A stretch of DNA of 64,000 bases from CALBPI01 sp039821605 (GCA_039821605.1 JBCBNV010000003.1:62001-126000), one strand, 5' to 3'; positions 27,229-37,291 are shown, counted from the stretch's first letter. Numbers and translations: made by a program. Notes: generated by a model from the letters alone, not told the origin.

Positions 27229-27855
27229 CTACACGATGCGATAGTTTCTGGCCAGCACGTACATCTCAGTACTACTGGATCTCGACGCCTTCGGCTTCCT
27301 GATTTTCACGCTGCCGAAGCGCTGACGCAGATCGCGCGCGAACGCGTCGAAACCGGCACCCTGAAACACCTTGCAGACGAAGGTGCCCTGGGGCGTCAGG
27401 TGCTGGCCCGCAAACTCCAGCGCGAGCTCAGCAAGATACATGGCACGAGGCTGATCTACCGCTTTCACACCACTCATGTTGGGTGCCATATCACTCATTA
27501 CAAGGTCTACCTTGCGACCATCGAGCTGTGCCTCAAGCGATTCAAGCACCGCTGCCTCCGTGAAATCGCCCTGAATGAAGGTCACGCCGGGCAAGGGATC
27601 CATCTCGAGCAGGTCCAGGGCGTACACCGCTGCCTTGCCATCGAGACGCCGCGCGAGCCACTGCGACCAGCCACCAGGCGCCGCCCCCAGATCCACCGCG
27701 ACCATACCGCGGCGCAGCACCGGGGTGCCCTCAAGGAGTTCTGCAAGCTTGTACACGGCGCGCGAGCGATAGCCCTCCTCGCGCGATTTCTTGACCCAGG
27801 GATCCCGCTCCTGGCGCTCGCGCCAACTGCGACTGCTGCGTCGCGGGCCGCTCAT
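27229..27855 (-). CDS. rlmE: 23S rRNA (uridine(2552)-2'-O)-methyltransferase RlmE
   Basis: Heat-shock-linked methyltransferase acting on the A-loop of 23S rRNA. The 208 residues have the SAM motif VDLGAAPGGWSQ and the catalytic tetrad Lys36, Asp122, Lys162 and Glu197, matching the known K-D-K-E pattern. GAGG lies 7 bases before the ATG. It is divergent from yhbY with only about 44 bases between the two starts, and upstream of ftsH, as in E. coli. Confidence 0.97.
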   Translation of the reverse strand: MSGPRRSSRSWRERQERDPWVKKSREEGYRSRAVYKLAELLEGTPVLRRGMVAVDLGAAPGGWSQWLARRLDGKAAVYALDLLEMDPLPGVTFIQGDFTEAAVLESLEAQLDGRKVDLVMSDMAPNMSGVKAVDQPRAMYLAELALEFAGQHLTPQGTFVCKVFQGAGFDAFARDLRQRFGSVKIRKPKASRSSSTEMYVLARNYRIV

Positions 27856-27899
27856 GCGCGCACCTCGCTTTGCGCCGCGCGGCAGCGGATAATGCGGGT

Positions 27900-28217
27900 A
27901 TGGCTGATACCGAACCCATGGCGCTCACTGAGCGTCAGAGAAAGACGCTGCGTGGCCTGGGCCACCAACTGCATCCCATCGTGCGCATCGGCGACAAGGG
28001 GCTGACCGCCGCTGTGGCCGCGGAGCTGGAGCAGGCGCTTACGCATCATGAGCTCATCAAGGTCAGCGTTCGCGCCGGCGACCGCGAGGCCCGCAGCGCG
28101 CTGATCAGCGACCTCTGTAACAACAGTGGTGCCACGCTCGTGCAGCGCATTGGCAACGTCGCGCTCGTGTTCCGGCGCAACCCCGAAACGCCGCGCGTGG
28201 TGCTGGGCAGCCGCTGA
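27900..28217 (+). CDS. yhbY: Ribosome assembly RNA-binding protein YhbY (CRM domain)
   Basis: CRM-domain protein associated with 50S precursors. The conserved core runs from LTERQRKTLRGLGHQL through ELIKVSV to GNVALVFRRNPE. The frame starts at 27870, but ATG 27900 is preferred: a GATAAT box (27888-27893) lies only 6 bases before it, so the message may be leaderless; ATG 27918 (MALTERQ) is an alternative that aligns with E. coli YhbY. No good ribosome-binding site precedes either. Convergent with greA. Confidence 0.9.
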   Translation: MADTEPMALTERQRKTLRGLGHQLHPIVRIGDKGLTAAVAAELEQALTHHELIKVSVRAGDREARSALISDLCNNSGATLVQRIGNVALVFRRNPETPRVVLGSR

Positions 28218-28230
28218 GGCGCCGCGCGCA

Positions 28231-28707
28231 CTAGACGTAGCGCACCTCGACGATTTCGTAGTCGCGCGCGCCGGCGGGTGCCGCCACGGTGACTTCGTCG
28301 CCCTCGTTCTTGCCGATGAGTGCCCGCGCAATCGGCGAGCCAACGGAAATACGGCCTTCCTTGATGTCGGCTTCGTCTTCACCAACGATCTGGTAGACGG
28401 TCTGCTCGTCGCTGTCGAGGTCGAGCAATTCGACCGTGGCGCCGAAGATCACTTTGCCGTTGTTGGTCATCGACGTGACGTCGATGATCTGGGCGTTGGA
28501 CAACTTGGCCTCGATCTCCTGGATTCGACCTTCGGCGAAACTCTGTTGTTCCTTGGCAGCGTGATACTCGGCATTTTCCTTGAGATCGCCATGTTCACGC
28601 GCCTCAGCGATCGCCTGAATGATGCGTGGCCGGTCTTCCGACTTGAGCTTCTTGAGCTCTGCCTGCAGCTTCTCGGCGCCGCGCGCTGTCAGCGGCACTT
28701 TGTTCAT
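28231..28707 (-). CDS. greA: Transcription elongation factor GreA
   Basis: Rescues backtracked RNA polymerase by stimulating transcript cleavage. The 158 residues show the N-terminal coiled coil with the acidic tip (GDLKENAEYHAAKE) and the C-terminal FKBP-like domain with SPIARALIGKNEGDEV. Standard length. It is 51 bases after carB, forming carA-carB-greA. Confidence 0.97.
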   Translation of the reverse strand: MNKVPLTARGAEKLQAELKKLKSEDRPRIIQAIAEAREHGDLKENAEYHAAKEQQSFAEGRIQEIEAKLSNAQIIDVTSMTNNGKVIFGATVELLDLDSDEQTVYQIVGEDEADIKEGRISVGSPIARALIGKNEGDEVTVAAPAGARDYEIVEVRYV

Positions 28708-28758
28708 CTGGTCTGTTCCTGATTCCTAAATTGCTGCCCGCCTGGGCCAAATAAGCGT

Positions 28759-31700
28759 TCAGGCGACACGTCGGGCGTGCAGGTCCTGAAGGCTATTGAC
28801 GGCGTCGTCGGCCATGTGGCGCATGGCGACACATGTCGCCTGGGCTGCGGCCAGCGTCGTGTAATACGTGACCCCGCGCGCCACGGCCTCGCCGCGAATC
28901 GCCTGCGAGTCGCGAATGGCGCGCTTGCCTTCGGTCGTGTTGACGATCAGCGAAATCTCACCGTTCTTGATCATGTCGACGAGGTGCGGCCGTCCTTCGC
29001 TGACCTTGTTGACGCGCATACAGGGCACGCCTTCGGCGCTTAACTCACTGGCCGTACCCTTCGTCGCCACAATATCAAACCCGAGTTCGATGAGCACTCG
29101 CGCGAGCTCGATCGCCTCGCCCTTGTCGCGGTCGCGCACAGAGATAATCGCCGAGCCTCCGCTTGGCAGTCTCACACCCGAGGCAAGCTGCGCCTTCGCA
29201 TACGCCTCGCCGAACGTCTCGCCGGTGCCCATCACTTCGCCCGTCGATTTCATTTCCGGACCGAGGATCGGATCGGAGTCGGGAAAGCGGGAGAACGGGA
29301 ACACGGATTCCTTCACGGAGTAAAACGTCGGCGTGACCACCTCGTCGATACCAAGCTCGTCGAGCGTCGCACCAGCCATAACGCGCGCGGCGAGCTTGGC
29401 GAGCGGCACGCCCGTGGCCTTGGATACGAATGGAATAGTGCGGGACGCACGCGGATTCACCTCGAGCAGATACACGGTGTCGCCCTGCACAGCGAACTGG
29501 GTATTCATGAGGCCCACGACGTTGAGTGCTGATGCGAGCGCCTCGACCTGACGTGTCAACTCTTCCTGCAGCGGTTGCGACAGTGAGAACGGTGGCAAGA
29601 CACAACCCGAGTCGCCCGAATGCACACCGGCCTGCTCGATGTGCTGCATGATGCCGCCGACGACGGCGCGCGTGCCGTCGCTCAGGATGTCCACGTCGAT
29701 CTCGACGGCCTGGTCGAGAAAGCGGTCCAGCAACACAGGGCTGTCATTCGACACGGAAACGGCCTCGCGCATGTAGGTCGCAAGATCGTCGTCGCCGTAG
29801 ACGATCTCCATGGCGCGACCGCCAAGCACGTATGAGGGCCGCACGACGAGCGGGTAGCCCACCGCAGCGGCATTCTGCATGGCCTCTTCGGTGCTGCGCG
29901 CCGTGCGATTGGGCGGCTGCTTGAGCTCCAGCTCTTCGATGATCTTCTGGAAGCGCTCGCGGTCTTCGGCAAGGTCGATCGAGTCAGGCGTCGTACCGAT
30001 GATCGGCGCCCCCGCGGCTTCCAGCGCACGCGCGAGCTTCAGCGGTGTCTGACCGCCAAACTGCACGATGACGCCCTCGGGTTGCTCGAGGTCCACAATG
30101 CTCATGACGTCTTCGAACGTCAGCGGCTCAAAGTAGAGTCGGTCGGAGGTGTCGTAGTCGGTGGACACCGTCTCGGGGTTGCAGTTGACCATGATGGTCT
30201 CAAAGCCCGCCTCGCGCAGCGCGAGCGCCGCGTGGACGCAGCAGTAGTCGAACTCGATACCCTGGCCAATACGATTGGGGCCACCGCCCAGAATCATGAT
30301 CTTGCGTTTGTCGCTGGTATCGGCCTCACAGTACTGCTCGTAGGTCGAGTACAGGTAGGCCGTCGATGATGCGAACTCGGCGGCGCAGGTGTCCACGCGC
30401 TTGTAGACCGGGCGAATGTCGTTGGCGAGCCGCGCCTCTCGAACCTCGCCCTCGGTCTTGCCGCACAGCGCCCCAATGCGCGCGTCCGAGAAACCGCGGC
30501 GCTTGAGCTCGCGCAGGTTGGCTTTTTTGAAGACGCCATCGCCAATGGCGCGGATGCCGCCCTCCACACGCACAAGATCCAGGATCTGGCCCAGGAACCA
30601 GGGGTCGATGCCCGACAGCGAATGCACCTGCTCCATACTGAGGCCGAGACGGAATGCGTCGGCAACCCAAAGCAAGCGGGTGGCGCTGGGCTCGCGAAGC
30701 TCGCGCTCGACGCGCTCACGGGCGGCCTCCTCGCTCAAATCATGGGGCAGCTGTCGGTCGAGCCCCGTCAGGTCGGTCTCGAGCCCACGCAGCGCCTTCT
30801 GCAAAGACTCCTGGAATGTGCGCCCGATGGCCATGACCTCGCCGACGGACTTCATCGACGTCGTCAGACGCGTGTCGGCGCCCGGAAATTTCTCGAAGGT
30901 GAAGCGCGGCACTTTAGTCACGACGTAGTCGATTGCCGGCTCGAACGATGCCGGCGTCACACCGCCGGTGATTTCATTTTCGAGTTCATCGAGCGTGTAG
31001 CCAATCGCAAGTTTGGCCGCCACCTTGGCAATCGGGAAGCCCGTGGCTTTCGACGCAAGCGCCGAGCTGCGCGACACGCGCGGATTCATTTCGATGACGA
31101 CCATACGGCCATCTTCCGGGTTGACCGCGAACTGGACATTCGAACCACCGGTTTCAACACCAATACGGCGCAGAACGGCCAGAGATGCGTTCCGCATGAT
31201 CTGGTATTCCTTATCCGTCAGTGTCTGCGCGGGCGCGACCGTGATGGAGTCGCCCGTGTGCACCCCCATCGCATCCACGTTTTCGATCGCGCAGATGATG
31301 ATGCAGTTGTCGTTGCGATCGCGAACCACCTCCATCTCGAACTCTTTCCAGCCGATGATGGACTCCTCGATGAGCACCTCGGTGGTCGGCGACATTTCGA
31401 GGCCGTGACTCACGATCTTCTCGAACTCTTCGCGGTTGTAGGCGATGCCGCCGCCCGTGCCGCCCATCGTGAATGAAGGCCGGATAATGGCGGGGTAGCC
31501 GACGGTGGCCTGGACCTCGAACGCAGCCTCCAGGGTGTGCGCCACCTCTGCACGGGGTGACTCCAGACCAATTTCGTCCATGGCCTTCTTGAACAGTTCG
31601 CGGTCTTCGGCCGTATCGATGGCATCGCGAGACGCACCGATAAGCTCGACGTTGTGACGCTCGAGCACGCCCTCGCGCACAAGATCGAGTGCGCAGTTCA

Positions 31701-31986
31701 ACGCGGTCTGACCGCCCATTGTCGGCAGCAGCGCATCGGGCTTCTCGCGCTCGATGATTTTCTCGACAGCGGTCCAGTGCACGGGTTCGATGTACACCGC
31801 GTCGGCCATTTCCGGGTCGGTCATGATCGTCGCCGGATTCGAGTTGATCAGGATGACCCGGTAACCCTCTTCTCGCAGGGCCTTGCAGGCCTGGGCACCC
31901 GAGTAGTCGAATTCACAGGCCTGGCCGATGATGATGGGGCCAGCCCCGATAATGAGGATGCTTTGGAGGTCGTCGCGTTTTGGCAT
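28759..31986 (-). CDS. carB: Carbamoyl-phosphate synthase large subunit
   Basis: Makes carbamoyl phosphate for pyrimidine and arginine synthesis. The 1075-residue protein has the expected two homologous ATP-grasp halves (SFTMGGTGGG in the first, SYVLGGRAM in the second), an oligomerisation segment in the middle and an MGS-like allosteric domain at the C-terminus (VNTTEGKRAIRDS). Length is normal. It starts 35 bases after carA. Confidence 0.98.
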   Translation of the reverse strand: MPKRDDLQSILIIGAGPIIIGQACEFDYSGAQACKALREEGYRVILINSNPATIMTDPEMADAVYIEPVHWTAVEKIIEREKPDALLPTMGGQTALNCALDLVREGVLERHNVELIGASRDAIDTAEDRELFKKAMDEIGLESPRAEVAHTLEAAFEVQATVGYPAIIRPSFTMGGTGGGIAYNREEFEKIVSHGLEMSPTTEVLIEESIIGWKEFEMEVVRDRNDNCIIICAIENVDAMGVHTGDSITVAPAQTLTDKEYQIMRNASLAVLRRIGVETGGSNVQFAVNPEDGRMVVIEMNPRVSRSSALASKATGFPIAKVAAKLAIGYTLDELENEITGGVTPASFEPAIDYVVTKVPRFTFEKFPGADTRLTTSMKSVGEVMAIGRTFQESLQKALRGLETDLTGLDRQLPHDLSEEAARERVERELREPSATRLLWVADAFRLGLSMEQVHSLSGIDPWFLGQILDLVRVEGGIRAIGDGVFKKANLRELKRRGFSDARIGALCGKTEGEVREARLANDIRPVYKRVDTCAAEFASSTAYLYSTYEQYCEADTSDKRKIMILGGGPNRIGQGIEFDYCCVHAALALREAGFETIMVNCNPETVSTDYDTSDRLYFEPLTFEDVMSIVDLEQPEGVIVQFGGQTPLKLARALEAAGAPIIGTTPDSIDLAEDRERFQKIIEELELKQPPNRTARSTEEAMQNAAAVGYPLVVRPSYVLGGRAMEIVYGDDDLATYMREAVSVSNDSPVLLDRFLDQAVEIDVDILSDGTRAVVGGIMQHIEQAGVHSGDSGCVLPPFSLSQPLQEELTRQVEALASALNVVGLMNTQFAVQGDTVYLLEVNPRASRTIPFVSKATGVPLAKLAARVMAGATLDELGIDEVVTPTFYSVKESVFPFSRFPDSDPILGPEMKSTGEVMGTGETFGEAYAKAQLASGVRLPSGGSAIISVRDRDKGEAIELARVLIELGFDIVATKGTASELSAEGVPCMRVNKVSEGRPHLVDMIKNGEISLIVNTTEGKRAIRDSQAIRGEAVARGVTYYTTLAAAQATCVAMRHMADDAVNSLQDLHARRVA

Positions 31987-32021
31987 GCGTTTGGGCGATC
32001 TCTTGCGGTGTGAAACAGCTG

Positions 32022-33203
32022 CTAGTCGGCTGCAGCAGCGCGCGCTTCTATGCCGGAATGGTTGTGATCAACCATGAGCTTTGAGAAGCGATGAAACAGG
32101 TGCCGCACGTCGTGCGGGCCCGGGCTCGCTTCAGGATGGCCCTGAAAAGAAAATGCCGGCAGGTCACGGTGCGCAATACCCTGCAGGGTGCCATCGAACA
32201 GCGATCGATGGGTCGCCACGAGGTGCTCTGGCAAAGAGGCATCATCGACCGCAAAGCCGTGGTTCTGGCTCGTGATCATGACCTTGCCGGTTTCCAGGTC
32301 TTGCACGGGGTGGTTACCGCCGTGGTGACCAAACTTCATTTTCATGGTCCGTGCGCCGGCTGCCAGCGCCAGAAGCTGGTGACCCAGGCAGATACCGAAC
32401 AACGGGATGCCGGCCTCGAGGAATTTGCCTATGGCTTCGATGGCGTAGCCACAGGGCTCCGGGTCACCCGGGCCGTTCGACAAGAAAACCCCGTTGGGCC
32501 CAAGCGCCATCACGTCCTCGAATGAAGTCTCGGCAGGCACCACAGTGACGCGGCAGTCGTGCTCGACGAGCAAACGCAGGATATTGCGCTTGATACCGAA
32601 GTCGTAAGCCACGACATGCAGCGGCGCAATGCGGCGCGTGACCACGGGGTTCGGATCATTCCACGACTCGCCCTGCGCCCACTGATACTGGACGGTGGTC
32701 GACACCTCGCGCGCCAAATCAGCGCCGGCAAGCCCGGGCGCAGACCGCGCCTTCTCAACGGCTTCCCCGGTAATGTCGGACAGGCGCTTGCCCTCGGGCG
32801 CGGACATGATGCAGCCCTGCTGCGCACCGTGCTCACGGATGTGCCGTGTGAGTTGCCGCGTGTCCAGGTCGGCGATGGCCACAAGCCCGGCGCGGCGCAG
32901 GAAATCTGCCAGGTTGTGCTCGCTGCGCCAGTTCGACGTGATGATCGAGCGGTCGCGAATAACGAGCCCCGCTGCATGCACCTCAGCCGACTCGAAGTCA
33001 TCGCTGTTGGTGCCCGTGTTGCCGATGTGCGGATAAGTCAGCGTGACAATCTGGCGCCGGTAAGACGGGTCTGTGAGAATCTCCTGGTAGCCCGTCATGG
33101 CCGTGTTGAATACGACCTCGCCAACCGTTTCCCCGTCAGCACCGCAGGATAGACCTCGAAACAGGGTGCCGTCGGCGAGCGCGAGAATTGCGGGTTTTAC
33201 CAT
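32022..33203 (-). CDS. carA: Carbamoyl-phosphate synthase small subunit
   Basis: Glutaminase subunit that feeds ammonia to CarB. The 393 residues have the N-terminal small-chain domain (DGTLFRGLSCG, FNTAMTGYQEILTDPSY) and a class I amidotransferase domain with the nucleophile in FGICLGHQ and the His/Glu pair in FQGHPEASPGPHD. GAGG lies upstream of the ATG. The 134-base leader contains a perfect 6-3-6 inverted repeat at 33296-33310. Confidence 0.97.
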   Translation of the reverse strand: MVKPAILALADGTLFRGLSCGADGETVGEVVFNTAMTGYQEILTDPSYRRQIVTLTYPHIGNTGTNSDDFESAEVHAAGLVIRDRSIITSNWRSEHNLADFLRRAGLVAIADLDTRQLTRHIREHGAQQGCIMSAPEGKRLSDITGEAVEKARSAPGLAGADLAREVSTTVQYQWAQGESWNDPNPVVTRRIAPLHVVAYDFGIKRNILRLLVEHDCRVTVVPAETSFEDVMALGPNGVFLSNGPGDPEPCGYAIEAIGKFLEAGIPLFGICLGHQLLALAAGARTMKMKFGHHGGNHPVQDLETGKVMITSQNHGFAVDDASLPEHLVATHRSLFDGTLQGIAHRDLPAFSFQGHPEASPGPHDVRHLFHRFSKLMVDHNHSGIEARAAAAD

Positions 33204-33295
33204 CCTGACCTCATTCGCCCGAGGGGCGCTGCGTCTGTTCTCATTGAGCGCGGGAAGCGCTTCGTCGCAGGGTCAGCTTTTAGTGGCGAGACCCG

Positions 33296-33310
33296 GCGTA
33301 GTTTACGCCA
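33296..33310. repeat. Perfect 6-3-6 inverted repeat upstream of carA
   Basis: GGCGTA and TACGCC flank a three-base centre. It includes a TAAACT box on the minus strand that could be a -10 for carA, with a poor -35. An operator role is possible but unproven. Confidence 0.4.
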
Positions 33311-33337
33311 GCGGCCACCTCGAAGAAAAGTGCTCTG

Positions 33338-34072
33338 TCAGGTTGCAGCGAAGAGTGCGGCCATTGAGTAATGGCCAGGCGGTTGCTTGACGAGCCACCG
33401 AGCGGCAGCCAGGGCGCCGGCCGCGAACAAACCCCGGTCCGACGCTGCGTGGTGAATTTCGAGCCGATCGTGGTCGCCAAAAAAGGCGACGGAATGTTCG
33501 CCAACGACAGTGCCACCGCGCGTTACAGCGTATCCGACCTCACCGTCCCCACGTGGTTTGTCGGCACCGATCCGGGCCTTCGGTGTGGCATCCAGCGCGC
33601 GTGCCGACGTGATTGCATCGCCCAGCTTCAGGGCAGTGCCCGAGGGCGCGTCGCGCTTATCCCGATGGTGGGTTTCGGAAATCTCGATGTCGTAACCCGG
33701 CAGACGCGCGGCTGCCTGCTGCACGAGATAGGTCATCACATGGATGCCAAGGCTCATGTTGCCGTCTTGCAGAACCGGAATGTGCTGCGCCGCGTTCGCC
33801 AGCACGTCTTCGGCGCTCCGCGTTAAACCTGTTGTGCCCGTAACGAGGGGAACCCGAGCCCGCATTGCCGCTGCCGCCACGTCCGCAACGGTCTCGCCAT
33901 CGGTAAAGTCGATGGCAACGTCGGCACCCGTGAGCGCGCCGGGCAGCGCCGCCGCGTCGCGCGACCAACTGCCGGCAACGGTGAGCTCCGGGTCGGATTC
34001 AATCTTCGCCGCGAGTGCCCGGCCCATGCGACCGGACGCACCCAACAGTGCGATGCGCAGCGGTGCCGTCAC
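33338..34072 (-). CDS. dapB: 4-hydroxy-tetrahydrodipicolinate reductase
   Basis: NAD(P)H-dependent step of lysine and diaminopimelate synthesis. The 244 residues have the nucleotide motif GASGRMGRAL, the TGTTGL segment and the catalytic signature THHRDKRDAPSGTA. The start is GTG within a GTGA overlap with the dnaJ stop and has no clear ribosome-binding site, so it probably depends on translational coupling. Confidence 0.96.
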   Translation of the reverse strand: MTAPLRIALLGASGRMGRALAAKIESDPELTVAGSWSRDAAALPGALTGADVAIDFTDGETVADVAAAAMRARVPLVTGTTGLTRSAEDVLANAAQHIPVLQDGNMSLGIHVMTYLVQQAAARLPGYDIEISETHHRDKRDAPSGTALKLGDAITSARALDATPKARIGADKPRGDGEVGYAVTRGGTVVGEHSVAFFGDHDRLEIHHAASDRGLFAAGALAAARWLVKQPPGHYSMAALFAAT

Positions 34073-35202
34073 GAGCCGATGTTGTCGAAGAAGCGCTTGA
34101 CGTTATCGGACCAGGAGCGCGTGCGTGGATTGTGACGTTCGCCGCCCAGGTCTACGGCGTCCTCGAACTTACGCAGCAGCTCCTTCTGATGTGCCGTCAG
34201 ATTCACAGGGGTCTCGACAGAAACCCGGCAGTACAAGTCGCCGGGCTCGCGAATGCGCACTGTGGGCACACCCTTGCCACGCAGCCGGAATACCTTGCCC
34301 GTCTGCGTGCCGGGCGGCACCTTGAGCGACACCTGGCCGTCGAGCGTGGGCACCTCCACCTCACCGCCAAGCGCTGCTTTGACAAAGCCAAGCGGGATGT
34401 CACAGTGCAAATCCGGGCCATCGCGCTCGAATACCTCGTGCGCCGCGACGCGAACCTCGACGTAGAGATCGCCGGAAGGACCGCCGTTGCGGCCCGCTTC
34501 GCCCTCGCCGCTCAAGCGAATACGGTCGCCGGTTTCGACACCGGCCGGAATCTTGACGGACAAGGTGCGCGTCTTGCGAATCCGGCCGCGGCCGTCGCAG
34601 GCGTCACACGGATCCTTAATGATTGAGCCCTCGCCGTGACAGCTCGGACAGGTCTGCTGCACTGAGAAGAAGCCCTGAGTCATGCGCACCTGGCCCACAC
34701 CGCCGCAGGTCTCGCAGGTCTCGGGCTTGCTGCCCTTGGCAGCACCCGACCCCGTGCAAACCTCGCAGGTCACGTAGGTGGGGATCTCAAGCTGTGTCTG
34801 TTCGCCGCGCACCGCCTGCTCAAGCGTGAGCTCGAGGTCGTAACGCAAATCGGCGCCGCGGAATACCTGGCGGCCACCGCCGCGACGGGCGTTGCCAAAA
34901 ATGTCTCCGAAGACATCGCCGAAGATGTCGCTGAAGGCGCCCGAACCGCCAAAGCCGCCGCCGCCCGCCGCCGAGTTGTTGACGCCGGCATGACCGAACT
35001 GGTCGTAGGCCGAGCGCTTTTCATCGTCAGAGAGGACTTCGTAGGCCTCCTTGGCCTCTTTGAAGCGCACCTCGGCATCCGCATCGTCCGGATTGCGATC
35101 CGGGTGGTGTTTCATCGCGAGCCGGCGATAGGCCTTCTTGAGTTCCTGGGCGCTCGCCGATTTCTCGACCCCCAGTACCTCGTAGTAGTCACGCTTCGCC
35201 AT
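34069..35202 (-). CDS. dnaJ: Chaperone protein DnaJ
   Basis: Co-chaperone that delivers substrates to DnaK and stimulates its ATPase. The 377 residues contain the J domain with HPD in KHHPDRNP, the Gly/Phe region (about 75-105), four zinc repeats (CEVCTGSG, CETCGGVG, CPSCHGEG, CDACDGRG) and the C-terminal substrate-binding domains. Follows dnaK by 106 bases. Confidence 0.98.
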   Translation of the reverse strand: MAKRDYYEVLGVEKSASAQELKKAYRRLAMKHHPDRNPDDADAEVRFKEAKEAYEVLSDDEKRSAYDQFGHAGVNNSAAGGGGFGGSGAFSDIFGDVFGDIFGNARRGGGRQVFRGADLRYDLELTLEQAVRGEQTQLEIPTYVTCEVCTGSGAAKGSKPETCETCGGVGQVRMTQGFFSVQQTCPSCHGEGSIIKDPCDACDGRGRIRKTRTLSVKIPAGVETGDRIRLSGEGEAGRNGGPSGDLYVEVRVAAHEVFERDGPDLHCDIPLGFVKAALGGEVEVPTLDGQVSLKVPPGTQTGKVFRLRGKGVPTVRIREPGDLYCRVSVETPVNLTAHQKELLRKFEDAVDLGGERHNPRTRSWSDNVKRFFDNIGS

Positions 35203-35308
35203 GCTTCGCTTCCCTAACCGTTATCCATCGTGTCTGTCGGGCAGTCGCGACAGGGCCGCGCAACCGGTATTCCGGCCCGCGGCCCCGTGCGGGTTCCTGC
35301 AGACCCGA

Positions 35309-37225
35309 TCAGGCCGATTTCTTGTCCTCGTCAACTTCTTCGAACTCGGCATCGACGACATCGTCGCCGCCCGGCGCGGCGCCTTCGGCAGCGCCGTCAG
35401 CCGCCGCGGCCTGCTCGTAGGCCTTCTGTGCCAGCGTCGCCGAAGCTTCACTCAGTGACTTAATCTTGGCCTCGATGGCCGTCTTGTCGTCGCCCTCGAG
35501 CGCCGACTTGAGGTCCGACACGGCCGACTCGATCGCGGCACGCTCTTCGGCCTCGACCTGCTCGCCAAGATCGCCCAGCGACTTCTCGGTGGCGTGCACG
35601 AGGGCGTCACCCTGGTTGCGCACATCGACGAGCTCGCGGAACTTGCGATCTTCCTCGGCGTGCGCTTCGGCGTCGGCCACCATCTTGTCGATCTCGTCGT
35701 CGCTCAGGCCACTCGAGGCCTTGATGACGATGTTCTGGCTCTTGCCGGTCGCCTTGTCCTTGGCCGAAACGTTGAGGATGCCGTTCGCGTCGATGTCGAA
35801 GGTCACTTCGATCTGCGGCATGCCGCGCGGCGCCGGCGGGATGTCGGCGAGGTCGAAGCGACCCAGCGACTTGTTGTCAGCGGCGCGCTCGCGCTCACCC
35901 TGCAGCACGTGAATGGTCACGGCGGTCTGGTTGTCATCGGCCGTCGAGAAGACCTGATCGGCGTTGGCCGGGATCGTTGTGTTCTTCTCGATGAGCTTGG
36001 TCATGACACCACCCATCGTCTCGATACCCAGCGACAGCGGGGTCACGTCGAGCAGCAGGACGTCCTTGACGTCGCCCGCGAGGACACCGCCCTGGATCGC
36101 AGCACCAATGGCCACGGCTTCGTCGGGGTTCACATCGCGGCGCGGCTCCTGGCCAAAGAAGTTCTGCACCTCTTCCGCCACCTTCGGCATACGCGTCTGG
36201 CCCCCGACGAGAATGATGTCGGAGATGTCGGCAACCTTGAGGCCCGCATCCTTGAGCGCGACCTTGCAGGGCTCGATCGTGCGTGAAATGAGCTCGGCCA
36301 CGAGCGACTCGAGCTTGGCACGCGTCAGCTTGATGTTGAGGTGCTTGGGACCACTGGCATCCGCCGTGATGTACGGCAGGTTGACCTCGGTCTGCTGCTG
36401 CGAAGACAGCTCGATCTTGGCCTTCTCACCGGCTTCCTTGAGACGCTGCATGGCCAGCGGGTCCTTGCGGATGTCGACACCCGACTCCTTCTCGAACTCG
36501 CTCGCCAGGTAGTCGATGACGCGCAGGTCAAAGTCTTCACCACCCAGGAATGTGTCGCCGTTTGTGGCCAGCACTTCGAACTGGTGCTCACCATCGACTT
36601 CGGCGATCTCGATGATCGACACGTCGAAGGTACCGCCACCCAGATCGTAGACGGCCACTGTGCGGTCGCCGCGCTTCTTGTCCATGCCGTAGGCCAGTGC
36701 GGCGGCCGTCGGCTCGTTGATGATGCGCTTGACTTCGAGGCCCGCGATCTTGCCCGCGTCCTTGGTCGCCTGGCGCTGCGAGTCATTGAAGTATGCCGGC
36801 ACCGTGATGACAGCCTCGGTGACTTCCTCACCCAGGTAGTCTTCAGCCGTTTTCTTCATCTTCATAAGCACGCGCGCCGAGATTTCGGGCGGTGCCATTT
36901 TCTTGCCGTCGATTTCGACCCAGGCGTCACCGTTGTCCGCCTTGGCGATCGTGTACGGCACCATGTCGATGTCTTTCTGTACGACATCGTCCTCGAAGCG
37001 GCGACCGATCAGGCGCTTGACGGCAAACAGGGTGTTGCTGGGATTGGTGACGGCCTGACGCTTCGCCGACTGGCCGACGAGCACCTCGTTGTCCTTGGTA
37101 AAGGCAACAATTGACGGCGTTGTGCGATCACCCTCGCTGTTTTCGATGACCCGGGCGGCATCGCCCTCCATGACGGCGACGCAGGAGTTGGTCGTGCCAA
37201 GGTCGATTCCGATTACTTTATCCAT
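35309..37225 (-). CDS. dnaK: Molecular chaperone DnaK
   Basis: Hsp70 chaperone. The 638 residues begin with GIDLGTTNSCV, and include the phosphate-2 motif VYDLGGGTFDVS, the linker VKDVLLLDVTPLSLG into the substrate domain, and the acidic C-terminus ending EEVDEDKKSA. A sigma-32-type promoter overlaps the grpE stop just upstream (37292-37319), so dnaK may be transcribed both with grpE and on its own. Confidence 0.98.
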   Translation of the reverse strand: MDKVIGIDLGTTNSCVAVMEGDAARVIENSEGDRTTPSIVAFTKDNEVLVGQSAKRQAVTNPSNTLFAVKRLIGRRFEDDVVQKDIDMVPYTIAKADNGDAWVEIDGKKMAPPEISARVLMKMKKTAEDYLGEEVTEAVITVPAYFNDSQRQATKDAGKIAGLEVKRIINEPTAAALAYGMDKKRGDRTVAVYDLGGGTFDVSIIEIAEVDGEHQFEVLATNGDTFLGGEDFDLRVIDYLASEFEKESGVDIRKDPLAMQRLKEAGEKAKIELSSQQQTEVNLPYITADASGPKHLNIKLTRAKLESLVAELISRTIEPCKVALKDAGLKVADISDIILVGGQTRMPKVAEEVQNFFGQEPRRDVNPDEAVAIGAAIQGGVLAGDVKDVLLLDVTPLSLGIETMGGVMTKLIEKNTTIPANADQVFSTADDNQTAVTIHVLQGERERAADNKSLGRFDLADIPPAPRGMPQIEVTFDIDANGILNVSAKDKATGKSQNIVIKASSGLSDDEIDKMVADAEAHAEEDRKFRELVDVRNQGDALVHATEKSLGDLGEQVEAEERAAIESAVSDLKSALEGDDKTAIEAKIKSLSEASATLAQKAYEQAAAADGAAEGAAPGGDDVVDAEFEEVDEDKKSA

Positions 37226-37291
37226 TGGCGGTTCCTCAAGTTCTCGTGAGCCGGGGCGCGCCCGGCGATACGTTTCGTGTCTATGGCCTGT

